A DNA stretch of 64,000 nucleotides from Hysterium pulicare CBS 123377 (lineage: Eukaryota > Ascomycota > Dothideomycetes > Hysteriales > Hysteriaceae). A program made the position numbers and the translations under genes. Below are positions 44,210 to 56,546 of this stretch, piece after piece. Positions within the stretch are counted from its first letter, which is position 1. The number at the start of each line of letters is the position of its first letter. The stretch is from contig AJFK01000769.1 in assembly GCA_000467715.1 (NCBI GenBank), positions 62,001 to 126,000 on the forward strand. The letters are read 5' to 3'. The notes under the pieces are model-generated. The model was not told where the DNA came from. It ran no database searches and saw only the letters and a list, made by a program, of their open reading frames with translations.

Positions 44210-45481
44210 TCATACTTTCTCCGTCCCCCGACAACACCCACAACTCAAAGCCCTCAACAACTTCCCCGGTTTTTTCTCCTGCCGCTCCCCCACTTCCTCT
44301 TGCTTACTTTCCCGTCTGCCAAAAAAGGAAGTCTTACTTCCCCTCCACTTGCCCCTCCAATACCGCACCAACCCCGCTTTCTCGTCGTCGTCGTCGTCCT
44401 CCCATACGCTGATGGTATTTTGCAGACAATAGCTCGCTCTATAGACCGGTGTGGTTGGCACACTTGAGGTCAGGTATGGGGACATTGTGCTGAGTTCCGA
44501 CGGTGTGGCGGAGACGTGGCGAGAGTAGTTTGGAGGCGTCGTGACGTTTGCTAATCCGGATGGAAGGGTTCGAGAACAAGAAGAACCGGGTGGCGTAGAT
44601 GGGAGGATGGTTAATGGGCCGTGCGGTGTTGGAGGGAGGGGTTTTCGTGCGACACGCAGAGCGGGCTCGTTGGGATCTGTCAAGGAGGGTTTCCGAGGGC
44701 GTGGAACCTCCGCTGTAATGGGTGGTGAGTCGAAGAGAATTTGAAGCTGACAGGACGGTCGTTCAGGTGGTGGACGGAGGGATGAGAGTCGTATTGGAAA
44801 ATCATTCAGTTGCGTTTCGTTGGAATGTCGTTGGCAGGTCCTTTTCGGAGACGCTGATTTCCGATCAGCTCGCGGGCTGCGTATGCTTGATTCGTGCTGC
44901 TTGTTAAGTCTTGCCAGGTCTGCACTTGCGAAGTTGCGTTGAGAAGGGCTCAGTGGTGGAGGGCTGTCTCCGGTCGTCACTACGTGGGTCCTTTTACACG
45001 TCTCGCAGATTCCTGGTGTTGCCTTTATGGATTGCTTGCACGTCCTGCAAATTGCTATCTCCGGTGCGGTACTGCTTTTACGTGACGAGCTCATCCCGGG
45101 CATAGATGCAGAAAACCCAAAGTCGAAGTGTGGGCTTGGCACTGCTGAAGAGATAGGCGACGGAAGAGGGGGCGCTTTTGAGGAAGAATATGAATCACCG
45201 CGATAACTTCTAATGATCTCCGAGACTGTGCCGCTAGAGTATCTCTGGGAGATCGGGGCCACTTGAATGCCACTCGAAATTGATGTGTCCCGAGCGTTTG
45301 CTTTCTCCATGGCACGCCTTTCGTATTCGTCCCATAGTTTTGCGGTGTCTCTTGGCGAGCATGGCGGTGTTTTCGTATCTGTGAATTCTGATGCCGCTCT
45401 ATCCAACGAAGGAGATGAGATGCGAGAAGAGAAGCCAGAACTATCGCCGATGGCTAGACTTGGTTGAGAGAGAATGGACAT
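44210..45481 (-). CDS. Hypothetical disordered protein with CxxC pairs and C-terminal Cys cluster
   Basis: From the ATG at 45481 (MSILSQPSLAIGDSSG) the single exon gives 423 residues. The frame is open to 45655, but that extension is unlike the rest and would cover the promoter. Most of the protein is Ser/Pro-rich and disordered. A short helix (TAKLWDEYERRAMEKANARD) lies near residue 45. Near residue 150 ICRTCKQSIKATPGICETCK holds two CxxC pairs 11 residues apart, a small zinc-knuckle-like unit. Near the C-terminus are an EDDDDD run coded by a trinucleotide repeat, a basic segment (RYWRGKWRGSKTSFFGRRESK) and the ending LLRALSCGCCRG. The three clustered cysteines after basic and hydrophobic residues could be lipid-modified. 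I do not recognise a named family. Confidence 0.65.
   Translation of the reverse strand: MSILSQPSLAIGDSSGFSSRISSPSLDRAASEFTDTKTPPCSPRDTAKLWDEYERRAMEKANARDTSISSGIQVAPISQRYSSGTVSEIIRSYRGDSYSSSKAPPLPSPISSAVPSPHFDFGFSASMPGMSSSRKSSTAPEIAICRTCKQSIKATPGICETCKRTHVVTTGDSPPPLSPSQRNFASADLARLNKQHESSIRSPRADRKSASPKRTCQRHSNETQLNDFPIRLSSLRPPPERPSCQLQILFDSPPITAEVPRPRKPSLTDPNEPALRVARKPLPPTPHGPLTILPSTPPGSSCSRTLPSGLANVTTPPNYSRHVSATPSELSTMSPYLTSSVPTTPVYRASYCLQNTISVWEDDDDDEKAGLVRYWRGKWRGSKTSFFGRRESKQEEVGERQEKKPGKLLRALSCGCCRGTEKV
44382..44398. repeat. Trinucleotide repeat coding for poly-Asp
   Basis: A run of TCG/TCGTCG units on the plus strand, GAC/GAT codons on the minus strand, codes for the acidic run in the hypothetical protein. 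Confidence 0.6.
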
Positions 45482-48076
45482 TTTGAAAAGAGTATATATA
45501 CCAGAGCAAGGACCACCAAAAGGCGATAAGAAACGGTTGGATGACAGAGCCGCAGGCACGATAACTCTGATAACCTTGATAGGCGAAAAATCGGCGACAC
45601 ACGATGATATATACATGCACATTCCCGCTTGATGGGACTCAAGGGGGTGAGACACATTGTTTATGGGGTAACCAGACTGGCTAGAATTGGAGAGGGGGAG
45701 GTTGGTAGGATCTTGAAGGTCAGCGTTACGTGAACCTGCTCCTCGGATTGCGGCTATTACCTGATCTGCCTGGGAGACCTATTGGTGACTGCGCCAGTGT
45801 AATGGTGCTTATGATATGGGGTATCATTCTTTTACCGGATCCAATAAACGGTTCGTACATCTAAGAAACCTGTCGTTTGTGGTCTCAAGGGGAGGGTGGG
45901 AGGCGAGAAGATATAAGCAAGGGGGATCTACCTTGTCAAACGCATGCTTTCGCAGCATACGTCTGCCCTACCTGAGCAACGACCGCAAACCTAAAACAGT
46001 GGCGCATCCGATATGAGAAAGGTTCTCATGGTGCGGACCATATTCTTCCTGCGGGAACAATACAGTTGGGTTTTGCCAGCCGCTGGATACCTTCAAATGT
46101 CGGAAGGACACTGGATGCATCCGCGGACAGCGCTAGAAGAAGCCATCGTTACGCAGGGGGAGCTGTGCAGCGAAGCGATGTATACGACCCAGATCATTGG
46201 GCTTGCGATGGGAGTACAGCGTCATGGAATGTAATTATTCCTATTCGGAGTCGTCGCTGTGAGAAGCTACCAATATTCCTCGCAGTATGCACCGAGAGCG
46301 ATGAATCATGAGGGTATCCGGACCGCACACCGATATGTGAGATGAATCATACTTATTAAGAGCCAAACGCTTTGAATGATGACGATAGAGCTCTCTCTTC
46401 TCGAGGCAACCATCAAGATGAGAAAACAACATCCAGAATTTGTGCAAACTAGTGGTTACTGCGGTTCTTTGCGTATTTTAAAGAGCGAAGGGTTGCCTCC
46501 AGACGGCGGGAAAAGGCAATGTGGAGCCAACATCGATCTCAACAACATGAGAATGGCACAAGGTTGCATCATCGGAATACGTCTGAAGCATACAACACGG
46601 CTGGTTTCAGCCATGAGCTTTGACAGGCATGAACACCAGAATAGTATTGTAGATGATAGGAGCGGAACTTGCATGAGCATTGTTCGATGGAGTGTTGAGA
46701 GTGGGTTGTGGAACTTGGATGAGCTGACGAGTCCGGGAGAGAAAAAGCAAACCACCGCGTCTTGGCACACAACCTTTGTCAACCATTGGAACGCGTCCTT
46801 TAACCAATAAGGCGACATCGTCAGAATCTCCGGATTAACTTGTGTTTGACTTTTTGTTACGAACAAATTCGGTCATTATTGGGGAGCCGAACGTCAACAA
46901 CAGCTTCCACCGCCACGAACTCCATCACCACGAACTCGGCCAAGCAGTGAATTCTGCCGCACTAAGGCTATCAGAACGGATAGCATCAAGAATAACATAA
47001 ACCCAAAAGGATTGCTGTTAAGTTTGTGGTGCTGTACTTGATTTCCCATGGTCATCGGGTGTTATGTCATATAGCTCTAGCTCCTGAATAATGAAATCCG
47101 TGGTACTATTTGTTTGCTTTCAGAATTCCACGGTGTCTTCATAACGCATCACCTACGCGCTGCCATCTCAGAGTTTTAACAGGGCTGCTCTTCGTCACAG
47201 AAAAGCGATGTAATCCTGACGGTAGTCAAGCCAGCTCTCTGAGTACAACTAGATCCGACCAAGCCACATCCTTCCCATTGGAAGAAGATATATGAATAGG
47301 AAAGTAGGATTCGCCCATGACGAAAGGGGTTTAACGCCCGGTCTAGAGATTAACCCGAACCGAAGTGTCCAAGAGAAAACATTTGTGCAAGAGTTGAGCA
47401 TCTGGTCGTGTACGGACGAATTCGTTCGAGATGTTCAATAGGCCTTTTCCAATGAGCGCCTGGTCTGCCGTCTAGTGTTTTTTCTTGTGCTACAACATGA
47501 CCCTTGTCTTGGTAGCAACAGTCAACATCCTCAACTCATTTCTGCTTTAAGCCTCTCCATGCAGGTGCCAACCATGTGTTGATCAATATTCCAGACCTCC
47601 TGATGATTTCTTTCAAGCGTCCGCCGGAGGCTGGCTTGCTGAGATCCTCGGTGACCAGCAAGGCAATTAATATATCGGTATCATCGAGCCCGAAAACGGT
47701 CTATATGTGTGATCATCATCCCACTTTTCGTTACTTCAGCCGGCTGTATTTTGTGTGGTTATGGAGTGTGGAGGACATTGCATTCGGTCTCTTTCTTATC
47801 ATATCAAAGAATATCAGAACCCAAAGGTAAACAAATCAAATCAAGATGGACAAGTGCTTAGATGGACGACTTGATGACTACCAAGCACTAACTGAATTTT
47901 ACGACTGCATCTCTTGGTGCTGGCAGCGTCATCTTGCCCTCGGCGTCGAATGTACCGAGCTACGGTTGCATCTTGCGTTCAAGTTTGAGCTGCTCTATAG
48001 CTCTTGATTCATATTTGTGTGTACTGTACATATAGTATTGATACAATTAGCTCCCAGTGAACTTGACTCGAAAGGA
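45482..48076. other. Long intergenic stretch, no supported gene
   Basis: About 2.6 kb. The longest frame (46376-46810, plus) gives 144 residues with no domain and poor composition. The rest is short overlapping frames. The right end is the 3' flank of the Cab2 gene. Confidence 0.45.
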
Positions 48077-49219
48077 TTATACCGTTTTTGACCGATGCGG
48101 CGCTGCTTCTTCGGCTTTCGCTATAAGTTTCGTGTGCATCTCCGAAATTTCAGGGATGATGAGGGACTCGATTTCGACAATGGGCTCGCCCTGTTGAGAT
48201 TCCGCGTCCGGGTTTGCTTCTTGATTGCCGCCTGCAAGTCCTACGTAGGATTCGACACCAGAGAGACTCTTGGTCCTACGATTGCGGGGTACTCGAATCC
48301 ATTTTTCTCCATCTATTCGCGACACAAAGACGACTTCCCATTTCCTGGTCATTAGCAGATTCCCGATAACCAGATGATGGGCGTATTTATTTAGGGAATG
48401 TTTAGCTTTCTTCACAAGGATTGATGGGTCCGTCTCTAGCTTGAAGCTAACAATCATCCCTTCAGGTGCCCAACCGTCCACAAGCTGCTGTAGGAACTTT
48501 GGAACCGGTTCCAGGTCGATTATGAGACTTTTTCCTTGGGTGCGCGCTGCAGGCGTCTTTCCTCCTTTTCCAGCGTGATCCGTACCGTTCATACTCTGGC
48601 TGAACTCCTCTGATGACTGGATCTTGTGCTCAACCATTCGGTCTTGCGGTACGAAGAAGTCGGAGACCGCTGCAGCGAGATAAAACATTGCATTTGGGCC
48701 AAGTGGACGCATAAGCTTAGCCACCTCACGCAGCTCCCAGAGATATTCTGTGATGGTCACAAACGACAAAATCAAGAGTTTGTTCTCCCTCTGAGCCGCG
48801 GTATACTGTCGTAGGACCCTCAGCATTTCCTCCTGATGTTGCTCGTCCACTACGACGCGGCCATTGTCTTCTTTCATATAGTCGAGGAATGACCGAGTGT
48901 TGTGGGAGTAGTGTCGAGAATAGGGAAGGAGGGAGTACTGGCGGTGGAGGAAGATAACGGCGTATCCTGCTTGCAGGAAGTATTCTGCGCTGGTCGCTCC
49001 GCGAGTCCCAGCAGAGAAATTGTCAATGAAGCGCACGGTCTGAGTCTCCAGGGGTACAGTAGTACCTCCGGAAGTGACAAGGACTACTCTTCTATGCTGT
49101 TCCGCATGTCGCGTTATGAACTCGCGAGCAAGGGTAACGTTGGATTTGAGGGATTTGGGAGGAGGGTTGTGGGTAAAGTAGTTGCTCTCGGCAGTTTCGG
49201 CAGCAGGATGGCTCTCCAT
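48077..49219 (-). CDS. CAB2: Phosphopantothenate-cysteine ligase (Cab2)
   Basis: Single exon of 380 residues from the ATG at 49219 ([11 protein letters not shown]). The enzyme joins 4'-phosphopantothenate to cysteine in coenzyme A synthesis, in cytosol or nucleus. Family landmarks are [14 protein letters not shown] near 45-58, [21 protein letters not shown] near 62-82, [13 protein letters not shown] near 92-104, [14 protein letters not shown] near 185-198 with the catalytic-region Asn/Asp, and [11 protein letters not shown] followed by [10 protein letters not shown] in the C-terminal part. The length is in the range for fungal enzymes. A Gly/Ser/Thr-rich insert near 215-230 and a variable Glu-rich C-terminus are not conserved. 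The frame has no introns. Confidence 0.93.
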   Translation of the reverse strand: MESHPAAETAESNYFTHNPPPKSLKSNVTLAREFITRHAEQHRRVVLVTSGGTTVPLETQTVRFIDNFSAGTRGATSAEYFLQAGYAVIFLHRQYSLLPYSRHYSHNTRSFLDYMKEDNGRVVVDEQHQEEMLRVLRQYTAAQRENKLLILSFVTITEYLWELREVAKLMRPLGPNAMFYLAAAVSDFFVPQDRMVEHKIQSSEEFSQSMNGTDHAGKGGKTPAARTQGKSLIIDLEPVPKFLQQLVDGWAPEGMIVSFKLETDPSILVKKAKHSLNKYAHHLVIGNLLMTRKWEVVFVSRIDGEKWIRVPRNRRTKSLSGVESYVGLAGGNQEANPDAESQQGEPIVEIESLIIPEISEMHTKLIAKAEEAAPHRSKTV

Positions 49220-51156
49220 AGTTATTCGACCTGGAGGTAAAGGGAAGGGGATGAAGGAGGAGGTTTGAGGTTGAGGATCGAAGGAGCGGTGTTATAGCCA
49301 GCCCAAAGGCTCACAATCGACTGTTCGGATTGCGAGACGTGGCCTCGGGGCGCACAATTTGGCAGGAATCCTATAACTCGGCAGCGACGAGTAGCATGGA
49401 ACACTACACAGGGCTGGCAATGGCTTGAAGGTTGGCACAGCTTGTTGGGTGCTTCTCGGCCGGTGGAGTAAGATGATAGAAGAGCATTCGGGAATCGGAG
49501 GGGACCTCGGGAAGCTAGACGAAGCACGTGATCGCGCTTACTTCTACAGCAACCCCGCGTCTCCATGGTCGACATCTTTCCGCAACCTACCGCATAACTG
49601 TAGCCAGCGGTAGGGTGATACATGAAACCGCGAGCAAAAGCTTTCGTTTGTGAGCCATCCATTGTCGGCAAGTCGGAGATGTTTGCAATTGCCATGCTAG
49701 CGGTGGGCCTCGGGGAGTCTTCCACAATCAATCTTGCTGCCCAGAAAGGCCTGGTCAACAGCTCACCACTCTCACATGTGATATAGCCCCGAGGATGGGA
49801 AGCCGCAGACTTTTGGGCTTTTGGTAGGGCCCTGATGTAGATGGCAGGCATAGGTTCCTATGGAGCATTCCGTTTCCAGTGGCTAGACATAGCTGTTTGC
49901 TATATCAATGGATGCGGAACGATGAGCCAACGAATCAGAGAGAGCAGTTCTTGGCATATACAAAGCCCTGCGACTGCGGCTGCGACTAACCAGTACAGTG
50001 AACTTCGGCATCACGCAAAACACTAGTCAGCAATGGCAAATATATGATGGATGATTCTGATCGCCTTAACCCGTTTCAGTTGGTAATATTCCAGTGACTC
50101 CCCATACTCCAGACCTAGGTGTGGCACCTAAGACCTTGATGCATCCGGTGAACGCCTGTCTAGCGGTGGTAATGCTGTTGATCGCTCCTTATGAAGTCAG
50201 GTTTTAGATTGTTGCTATAAGAAGCTTAATTTGGCCCAATGAAGGGTCGGTTATCGAACAGCCTCACGTACCAAGACTTCCCATTCCCCATTCCCCATTT
50301 CCCATGCAGCATCTTGATCAGCCTACGCACAGCCATGTTCTGCCCAGGTGTTCTGTCGGATGCCAGAAGCTGGTGGTGTACGTATGCTCACCCTGTTGCG
50401 CTAGTCTTAAGGGTTCGGAAGGAAGCGAGTGACTAAGCGAGACCGTATTGGGAGTTGAAGTTGCGGACTTCACGAAACTTCCATTTGATCACTTCTTTGC
50501 GCAACGCCCAGAATTTTGATTATTGGAATAGACGCCGTGGCTTCTGCTTCGATTATGCGAGTCTTGCAGTCAACACTTCGCCCGGTCGGCCTCCGCAATG
50601 CCGGCAATGTCGCCTGGCCAGTATATCTCTGGCGCAGCCAGTGTCTGGCTACGTCCATTGCAAAACACAAGATACACTGACACCTATCCGGTATATGGCA
50701 TGGAAGAGATGCACATTGCCGCCACCGCTTGCCTTGAGCAGCAAATGCGGGCGTTGTTCTCCTTCATACCTTTGCAGGTTTCGTTGAAGTGCGGTCGAGT
50801 TTCCGCGCGTCTGATTGGCCGGAAGGATACTCCGGCGATCAAATTTATGGCCCATTTTCTCTACGATTCTGCGTCACCGGCAATGAGCCAACAACTCGTC
50901 ACAAGCAATTGCTATCCCTTGACCGTGCCGCGACCTGGCAGAACCCCCCGCTGTCTCTTCTCGCCGGCCATACAATACCACCTCACCTATCGATTCGATC
51001 CGCAGTCGTTACTGTTACCGTTCGTCTATTATCGTGCCCCAAAGCCCTAATACTAACCTTAACTTCGCCTCAGACTCACCATCCGCGGAATTACTCCCCC
51101 TTCCAATGCTCAGGCTATGTCGCTAGTTGCCTATATCAATATCATCACCGACAGCG
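49220..51156. other. Intergenic between divergent CAB2 and a Zn2Cys6 regulator
   Basis: About 1.9 kb. Frames here (for example 49222-49851 minus, 50598-51397 plus) have no domains and overlap each other. Promoters of both genes lie within. Confidence 0.45.
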
Positions 51157-53886
51157 ATGTCTCCACCAACCCCTCCACCCCCCCAACCCTCCGTTACACC
51201 TGGACCTTTGCCAAAGGTCGCTATTCCTAGGCTCCAGAGAGCTGCTGACAATGAAGCTGCGACTCAAAGTGCTGCTGAGAAACAAAGAGTCCCCAGAGCA
51301 TGTAAAAACTGCCGGAAACGCAAAGTCAAGTGTTCTGGAGACAACCCTCAATGCAAGAACTGCAACGACAATGACCTGCGGTGCGAGTACGATTTAACCA
51401 GGAGAGACCGCCTCAAAACGTGCGTCACTCTGTACCCCAAGTCAATGCATCCACCGTTTGACGTTCCGTAGGGCCATGGAACAAAATGTAGAGATGGCCA
51501 AATTACTGAACGATTTGAAGTTCCGGGCGAACGATAAGGATAGGAGAAAGATAGAGTCTATCTTGCACGAGGTCTGTAATGCTCTTCTGCGCTCATTCAT
51601 TAGTTTGGCTAAGAAACATCAGGTCGAGGACAATGTCGGCAGCGCCTTTGCATCCAACAGCAGGTCAAAGTTGAAAAGGCTGAGGACGTTTGACCAAGAA
51701 AAGAGACACGGAGAATCATCAGCACGAGGCGATGCCGGCTCCAACGAAGACCTGGATTTTATAGACGAAGACCTTGATCGCGATGAGGAAGCTAGGGCAA
51801 CGGGATATTTGGGTAAGAGCTCTGAAATCCAATGGCTCCGACATTTGAGGGCCGACATCGACGATGATACACGGTCCGATATCGATCCATCTATCTCCTC
51901 ATATGCAACTTCAGGAGGATGGAGTGATGGGGTGGGCAACCAACACGGCATTGCGTCCAGGGTACATCGCAGCGAACGCGCTAATGCTCATGCACATGTG
52001 AATGACTCAACCTTTTACCTCGATAACGACGAAATTGAAGTTACGGATTTGGATAAGTATGGTATCCCAGATGCAAATGCCGCGGAGAGGTATTATACGT
52101 ATTATATTGACACGGTACACGACTCTTTTCCCATCATATCCAAGAGATCTTCTGAGGAACTGCTAAGCAGGTACATCGAATCACTGCAAGGAGGACGAAT
52201 GTTTCCAGATGATCCGAAGAAGGCCGCAATACTGAATTTGATATTCGCAATTGGGTCAAAGTTCTCTCAGCTGGTGGGAGACGAAGGGGAGTCTACGGTA
52301 GGGGAGGAGCAACATTTAATCTTCCAATGTCGTGCGCGGGTCCTAGGTGTCCAACCAACAACTTTAGTCTCACACCCCAACCTCGCAAAAATCCAGATCT
52401 TGGGTCTTCTCGCCTTTTATTACGTCTCCATTGGACAAATAAATCGGTAAGCTACGTTGCCCCAAACGCCGCCATTGTAGACTAATCGGTTTTTACCAGA
52501 GCTTGGGTTGTCATGGGTACGGCGATCCGGTTCGCCCATGCACTTGGTTTACATGTCCGAAATGAAGATCCAGATGCCAAGGCCATCAGAAAAGAGTCTC
52601 TCAAGCGTACCTGGTGGGCGCTTTATAGCCTCGACTGCGTCCTCACGGTCATAACTGGCAGACCAAGCGGCATTGATGATGAAGATTGCGCCGTGCCTCT
52701 TCCATTGCCGCTGCCCGAAGACGAAATTACCGAATCTATGAACCCTTCCGACGCTCAGACTCTAGCGCCAACGTCCGTGTTCAGCACGGGTGCTTCAACT
52801 CCTTCCATCACAATCAACCATGTGTATATAATGCCGCCTTCCACTCCACCAAATTCGGGCACGTACTTGACTGCTAGAATTCAAATCGGCTCGATCACTC
52901 AAAGGGTCTTGAGCTGTCTATACTCTCCTGCTGTTGCGAGGGAGCTATCCTGGGCACAAGTACAGGTTTCCATGACCAGCTTGCTTCAGCTGCTGAATGA
53001 TTGGGCCAAGGCCCTACCTACCCCCTTCGACTTCGTCTATCAGAATCCCGATGGTCCATATGGTCGTGAACGGATGATGCTCGGACTGTATTATCTTAGC
53101 ACAAAAATCCTTATCACACGGCCTTGTGTTTGTAGACTTGATCGCCGAATTGAGAACCAAACACAAAATTCAAACACATTCAACCGAGAAATGGCACAAA
53201 TGTGCGTCGACGCCGCGAAGGGAATTATAAACATGCTACCGGATCGCCCGGACCCAGACTACATTTACAATACAGGGCCTTGGTGGACAATCACGCACAA
53301 CCTCATGCAAGCCTTCTCTGTTCTATTGCTTGAAATGTCGTTCAATTCGGCCCACGTTGCACGAAACAAAGAACCGCTCACGCGCTATGTGCATAAAATT
53401 CTTCCATGGTTCCGAGCCTTGAAGGAGCACAATCACATTGCGGAGAAGGCGTATAAAACGGCGTTGATAGTCTTGCGGAAGGTTTCATCACGGATAAATA
53501 TCGACATATCGGACATTCTTTCTGAGCATCCTCCAGACACAGGAGCTTCTTTCTCGACGCCATATCGCCCGGCTTTTCGTTCACCTCAGCGCGAATTCTC
53601 CCGCCGTAAATCGGAACTACGCACTGCTACGTCGCCAGGAGCTAATGATGCTTCTCTAACACAGATGTTCGCACCCACTGACACAGCGTCGTCGATGTTC
53701 TACGATCCCGCCAACTTCTACCAGCCAGGTTCTTATCCCGGTCTTCAACAAGCACCCTTTTTCACAAGTTACGACCAGCAGAATCCCTTCACGACAGTAG
53801 CCAGCAGGCAGCAGTACAATTTCCCAGATGTTTCGATGCAAGAATATCCCGAAGATGGACATGATGATCTATATGAGAATGGCTAG
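51157..53886 (+). CDS. Zn2Cys6 transcription factor with Fungal_trans domain
   Basis: Three exons: 51157-51419, 51472-52446 and 52500-53886, giving 874 residues; the introns are 52 and 53 bp. A Pro-rich start leads to a complete zinc cluster with cysteines 49, 52, 59, 66, 69 and 76 (CKNCRKRKVKC...CKNC...C), followed by a short coiled linker (RRDRLKTAMEQNVEMAKLLNDL is spread over the first junction). An acidic linker (DLDFIDEDLDRDEE) precedes the regulator domain of the PF04082 type: ERYYTYYIDTVHDSFPIISKR, LNLIFAIGSKFSQL, QINRAWVVMGTAIRFAHALG, SLKRTWWALYSLDCVLTVITGRPSGIDDED. The C-terminus is rich in Tyr, Gln and Pro, as in activation regions. It should be a nuclear regulator; targets are unknown. 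Short N-terminal frames upstream begin only with TTG, so the ATG at 51157 is preferred. Confidence 0.92.
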
Positions 53887-55289
53887 GAAACCATTTATAA
53901 TGGCCAACGTCGGCACTTGGGACGAAGAAGTCGATGACTGTGTGCCTATCTTTGGGCCATGGCAGAAGCATTAATCCAAAAGTTCGACCGTAGAAATTGT
54001 AGTGGGCATTAGGGTCGATATTTCGTTGAGTGAGGCAGGGTGGGGATTCATTAATAGTGAATTGGCTTTATCCCCATAGACACACGATTGGAGTCTTGAC
54101 GGAAGATACCCGAGCTTCGTTCTAAGCTCTTTAGCTAAACTTCCATAACCTACTATTGATCCAAGTTTTGTAACTGGAACCATTTGGGATCAAATAATGC
54201 TTGCTTATGGCAAGTAGACCGTTGATGCCTTTCCGATATTTTACTGAACTCTCGTATTTGCTAACCAGATAGGTACCTATTGAACTCCCCAACCTAGTGT
54301 TTTGTCAAGTATGCGTCCTTTCTTACCATTACACGTCAACGAATGCACTTCTTCTTCACAAAGCATCATACCAATACTTTCTAACCACGCTTCACTCACA
54401 TGGTTTATACATACCGCACATACAGAAGATCGAGGTAGGCCTGCTATGGGATCGATATAAGTCTAACTAGAGAGGAAGCAAAGATGGACGTTCGTAGGCA
54501 ATATGCAAGAGAGTTCTTTCCTTCTTACAGGAACCTTAGCAACTTCAAGGAGATTTCAAAGGCCTCTAAGGCTTCCGGGGGTTCCTTTCGAAGTCTAGAG
54601 GAAAGAGCCAGAGTCGTCTAAGCTAGGTAGAATAGCGACGGTCACGGTGGCGATGTGTGGGATGGGTAAAAAAAGGCTGCCCTTCCACCACTCTCAAAGC
54701 CTTACCGCCTGAAACCCCAAAAATTGATTAGCTTCATAAGAATCTAGATTTCGTTAGATTCGCAAAATGGAGTGCATAAAGGTGCGATTGAGTAGCTACA
54801 GAGAGGAATATGTCAACATGATTCTGGGGGTAGCTTAAGGGGTATGTAAAAAGGGGTAAAATAGGCCCGATTGCCCATGTGACTGGCACCTTACTAATCT
54901 ACGAGGAACGTCAAGGCTCGATGTTCTCATCATCTCATGTTTCTCCGAACCTTGTATACATAACCGGCCTATAGACGCACCTCCCACACTTCGAGAAAAT
55001 GCCGACAGTTCGATTTCTTAGACTGTTATTCAACTTGTCGTTGAGATGGACTTCTTCCGAGTAGGCTTCTTTGCGCTTGCTTGGTATTCTTCCGAAGAAC
55101 ACTTCATGGATCATTGGCTCGGAGAGGATACGCGAGGTCTGCTCTTGCCGTGATTACAAGCAGTTGTTTGTCATTTGTTTGCGGACTTGAGTGACCTATA
55201 GCCCAGATAAGTTTTGATTTGGCGTACAGTTGTACTGTCACGATTGAGTCATCTCTTTTACATGAACCATAATGCATGATTGACTCAAG
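53887..55289. other. Intergenic, no supported gene
   Basis: 1.4 kb with only very short frames. No repeats with clear ends. Confidence 0.45.
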
Positions 55290-55817
55290 ATGGACTGCAA
55301 GGTGTTGGCCCGATACTGGTACCCAGAAGATTCTGAATTCAGTGACGCCGATTATCTATTACGGATGAAGTACGAAGGCGATTGGAAATACTTCAACACT
55401 GTTGCATTTATGGACCCAGAGGACGTGCTACTTGCTTATACCCAGACCCGATTGGCCGAAGACTGGGACGAACGGGAGAGCTGGTTTAGGGACCTATGTC
55501 GGCTGCGCAAATTTTACCGAGCTTGGGTCCTTTAATATTGGAACAACCATGTAATTGGTGAGGATGATAAGAATACACGAAAGGCATGGGCAGATGTTCT
55601 GCAGGAGTTACCGAAGTTAAACAATCTTTTGCTATTTTCATTCACAGATCGAGACGACAGGCTGAGGCATCCTGTTCGGGGCATCCGGGACTATCTGGTA
55701 CCGCATTTACAGTATACCATGGTATGGGAGTATTGTAAGAAGACTCGGCGATATGAAGAGGTGAAAAAGCTCTGTATTCATTATGCGGAAGGGAATCCCT
55801 TATCCCTTTCGTTTTAG
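55290..55817 (+). pseudogene. Small acidic/aromatic protein gene with one in-frame stop, unknown
   Basis: One frame runs from the ATG at 55290 (MDCKVLARYWYPEDSEF) to 55817 with a single TAA at 55533-55535. Both halves have the same character: many Trp, Tyr, Asp and Arg residues, such as EDWDERESWFRDLCRLRKFYRAWVL before the stop and YWNNHVIGEDDKNTRKAWADV after it. The continuation in the same frame without a gap argues that the stop interrupts one former gene of about 175 codons. A CAA-to-TAA transition would explain it. The family is unknown to me, though the composition resembles small fungal F-box-associated proteins. It could also be two exons with an intron that I cannot place, or a read-through. 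Confidence 0.5.
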
Positions 55818-56047
55818 CACGGGGTTGATGCCAGAGATGCTCACTCTGAATGCTCCACAGTCAGACTCAGTTTAAGTCCCTCAAAACTAATGCAAGCATG
55901 CTTGGTTATATAAGCATAGATTAGTTACATAAATGGAAAATGAATAACCCGACTTGGGGTTTCCTGCTTCGCATCCAAACTCCGCAAAATTTTCCAAGAT
56001 TTTGTGGCTGCATGCTGTGCACAGGTCACTTCCGCTCAACGATTTAG

Positions 56048-56353
56048 ATTCAATACAATTGTTGGACGGATGAACTAGAAAAGCTCCAGAAAGAAAGTGC
56101 GCTAAGTCATATCGATTATGACGCAGCAGACGATTGGGAAGAGGTTGAAAATAGCGCCCAATACCCGGGAGCCTTGCAGCGAGACCTTGAGAATCCGGAA
56201 GAAGACAATTGGATGGAGGTATTCGACCTTTTCGATGCGAGCTTCTGGAAGGATATAACGATACGGTCCGCGGGGCGTCGCTTCATTGGCCACGTTTTCA
56301 AACCACTGGAAAATTACCTTGAACCGATTGTACAGCCTCGATCCTTTCGTTAG
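56048..56353 (+). other. Possible coding exon or gene relic, acidic
   Basis: A plus-strand frame of about 100 codons with no ATG near its start, preceded by TTTAG that could be an acceptor. It reads an acidic stretch (YDAADDWEEVENSAQYPG) and then NWMEVFDLFDASFWKDITI, and ends at TAG 56351-56353. The regular acidic and aromatic pattern looks coding. It might be a last exon or a decayed piece related to the interrupted gene just upstream, but I could not find a matching first exon. Confidence 0.3.
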
Positions 56354-56546
56354 GTAGATGTCGGCCTCTAGTCGCACTCGCGGCGGACTTTTGCTTTCTT
56401 TCTTGATTCTTGATTAGACGCTTTTTGTTCGCTTGATTTAGATTGGATACACATCAATTTTACCTCATAAATGAGATCTTTGAAATACGTGACTGCTTAA
56501 TATTCAAAAGTATGACTGCATACATAGGGTTTGTACCTTATCATAC

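Noticed and set aside
46376-46810. Plus-strand frame of 144 codons
   Set aside because: No domain, no neighbours, and overlapping frames on the other strand of similar length.
49222-49851. Minus-strand frame of 209 codons upstream of CAB2
   Set aside because: Ends three bases before the CAB2 start, has scattered composition and no motif; more likely promoter sequence.
50598-51397. Plus-strand frames upstream of the second regulator
   Set aside because: Out of frame with the zinc cluster and without domains. The later part overlaps the true first exon in another frame.
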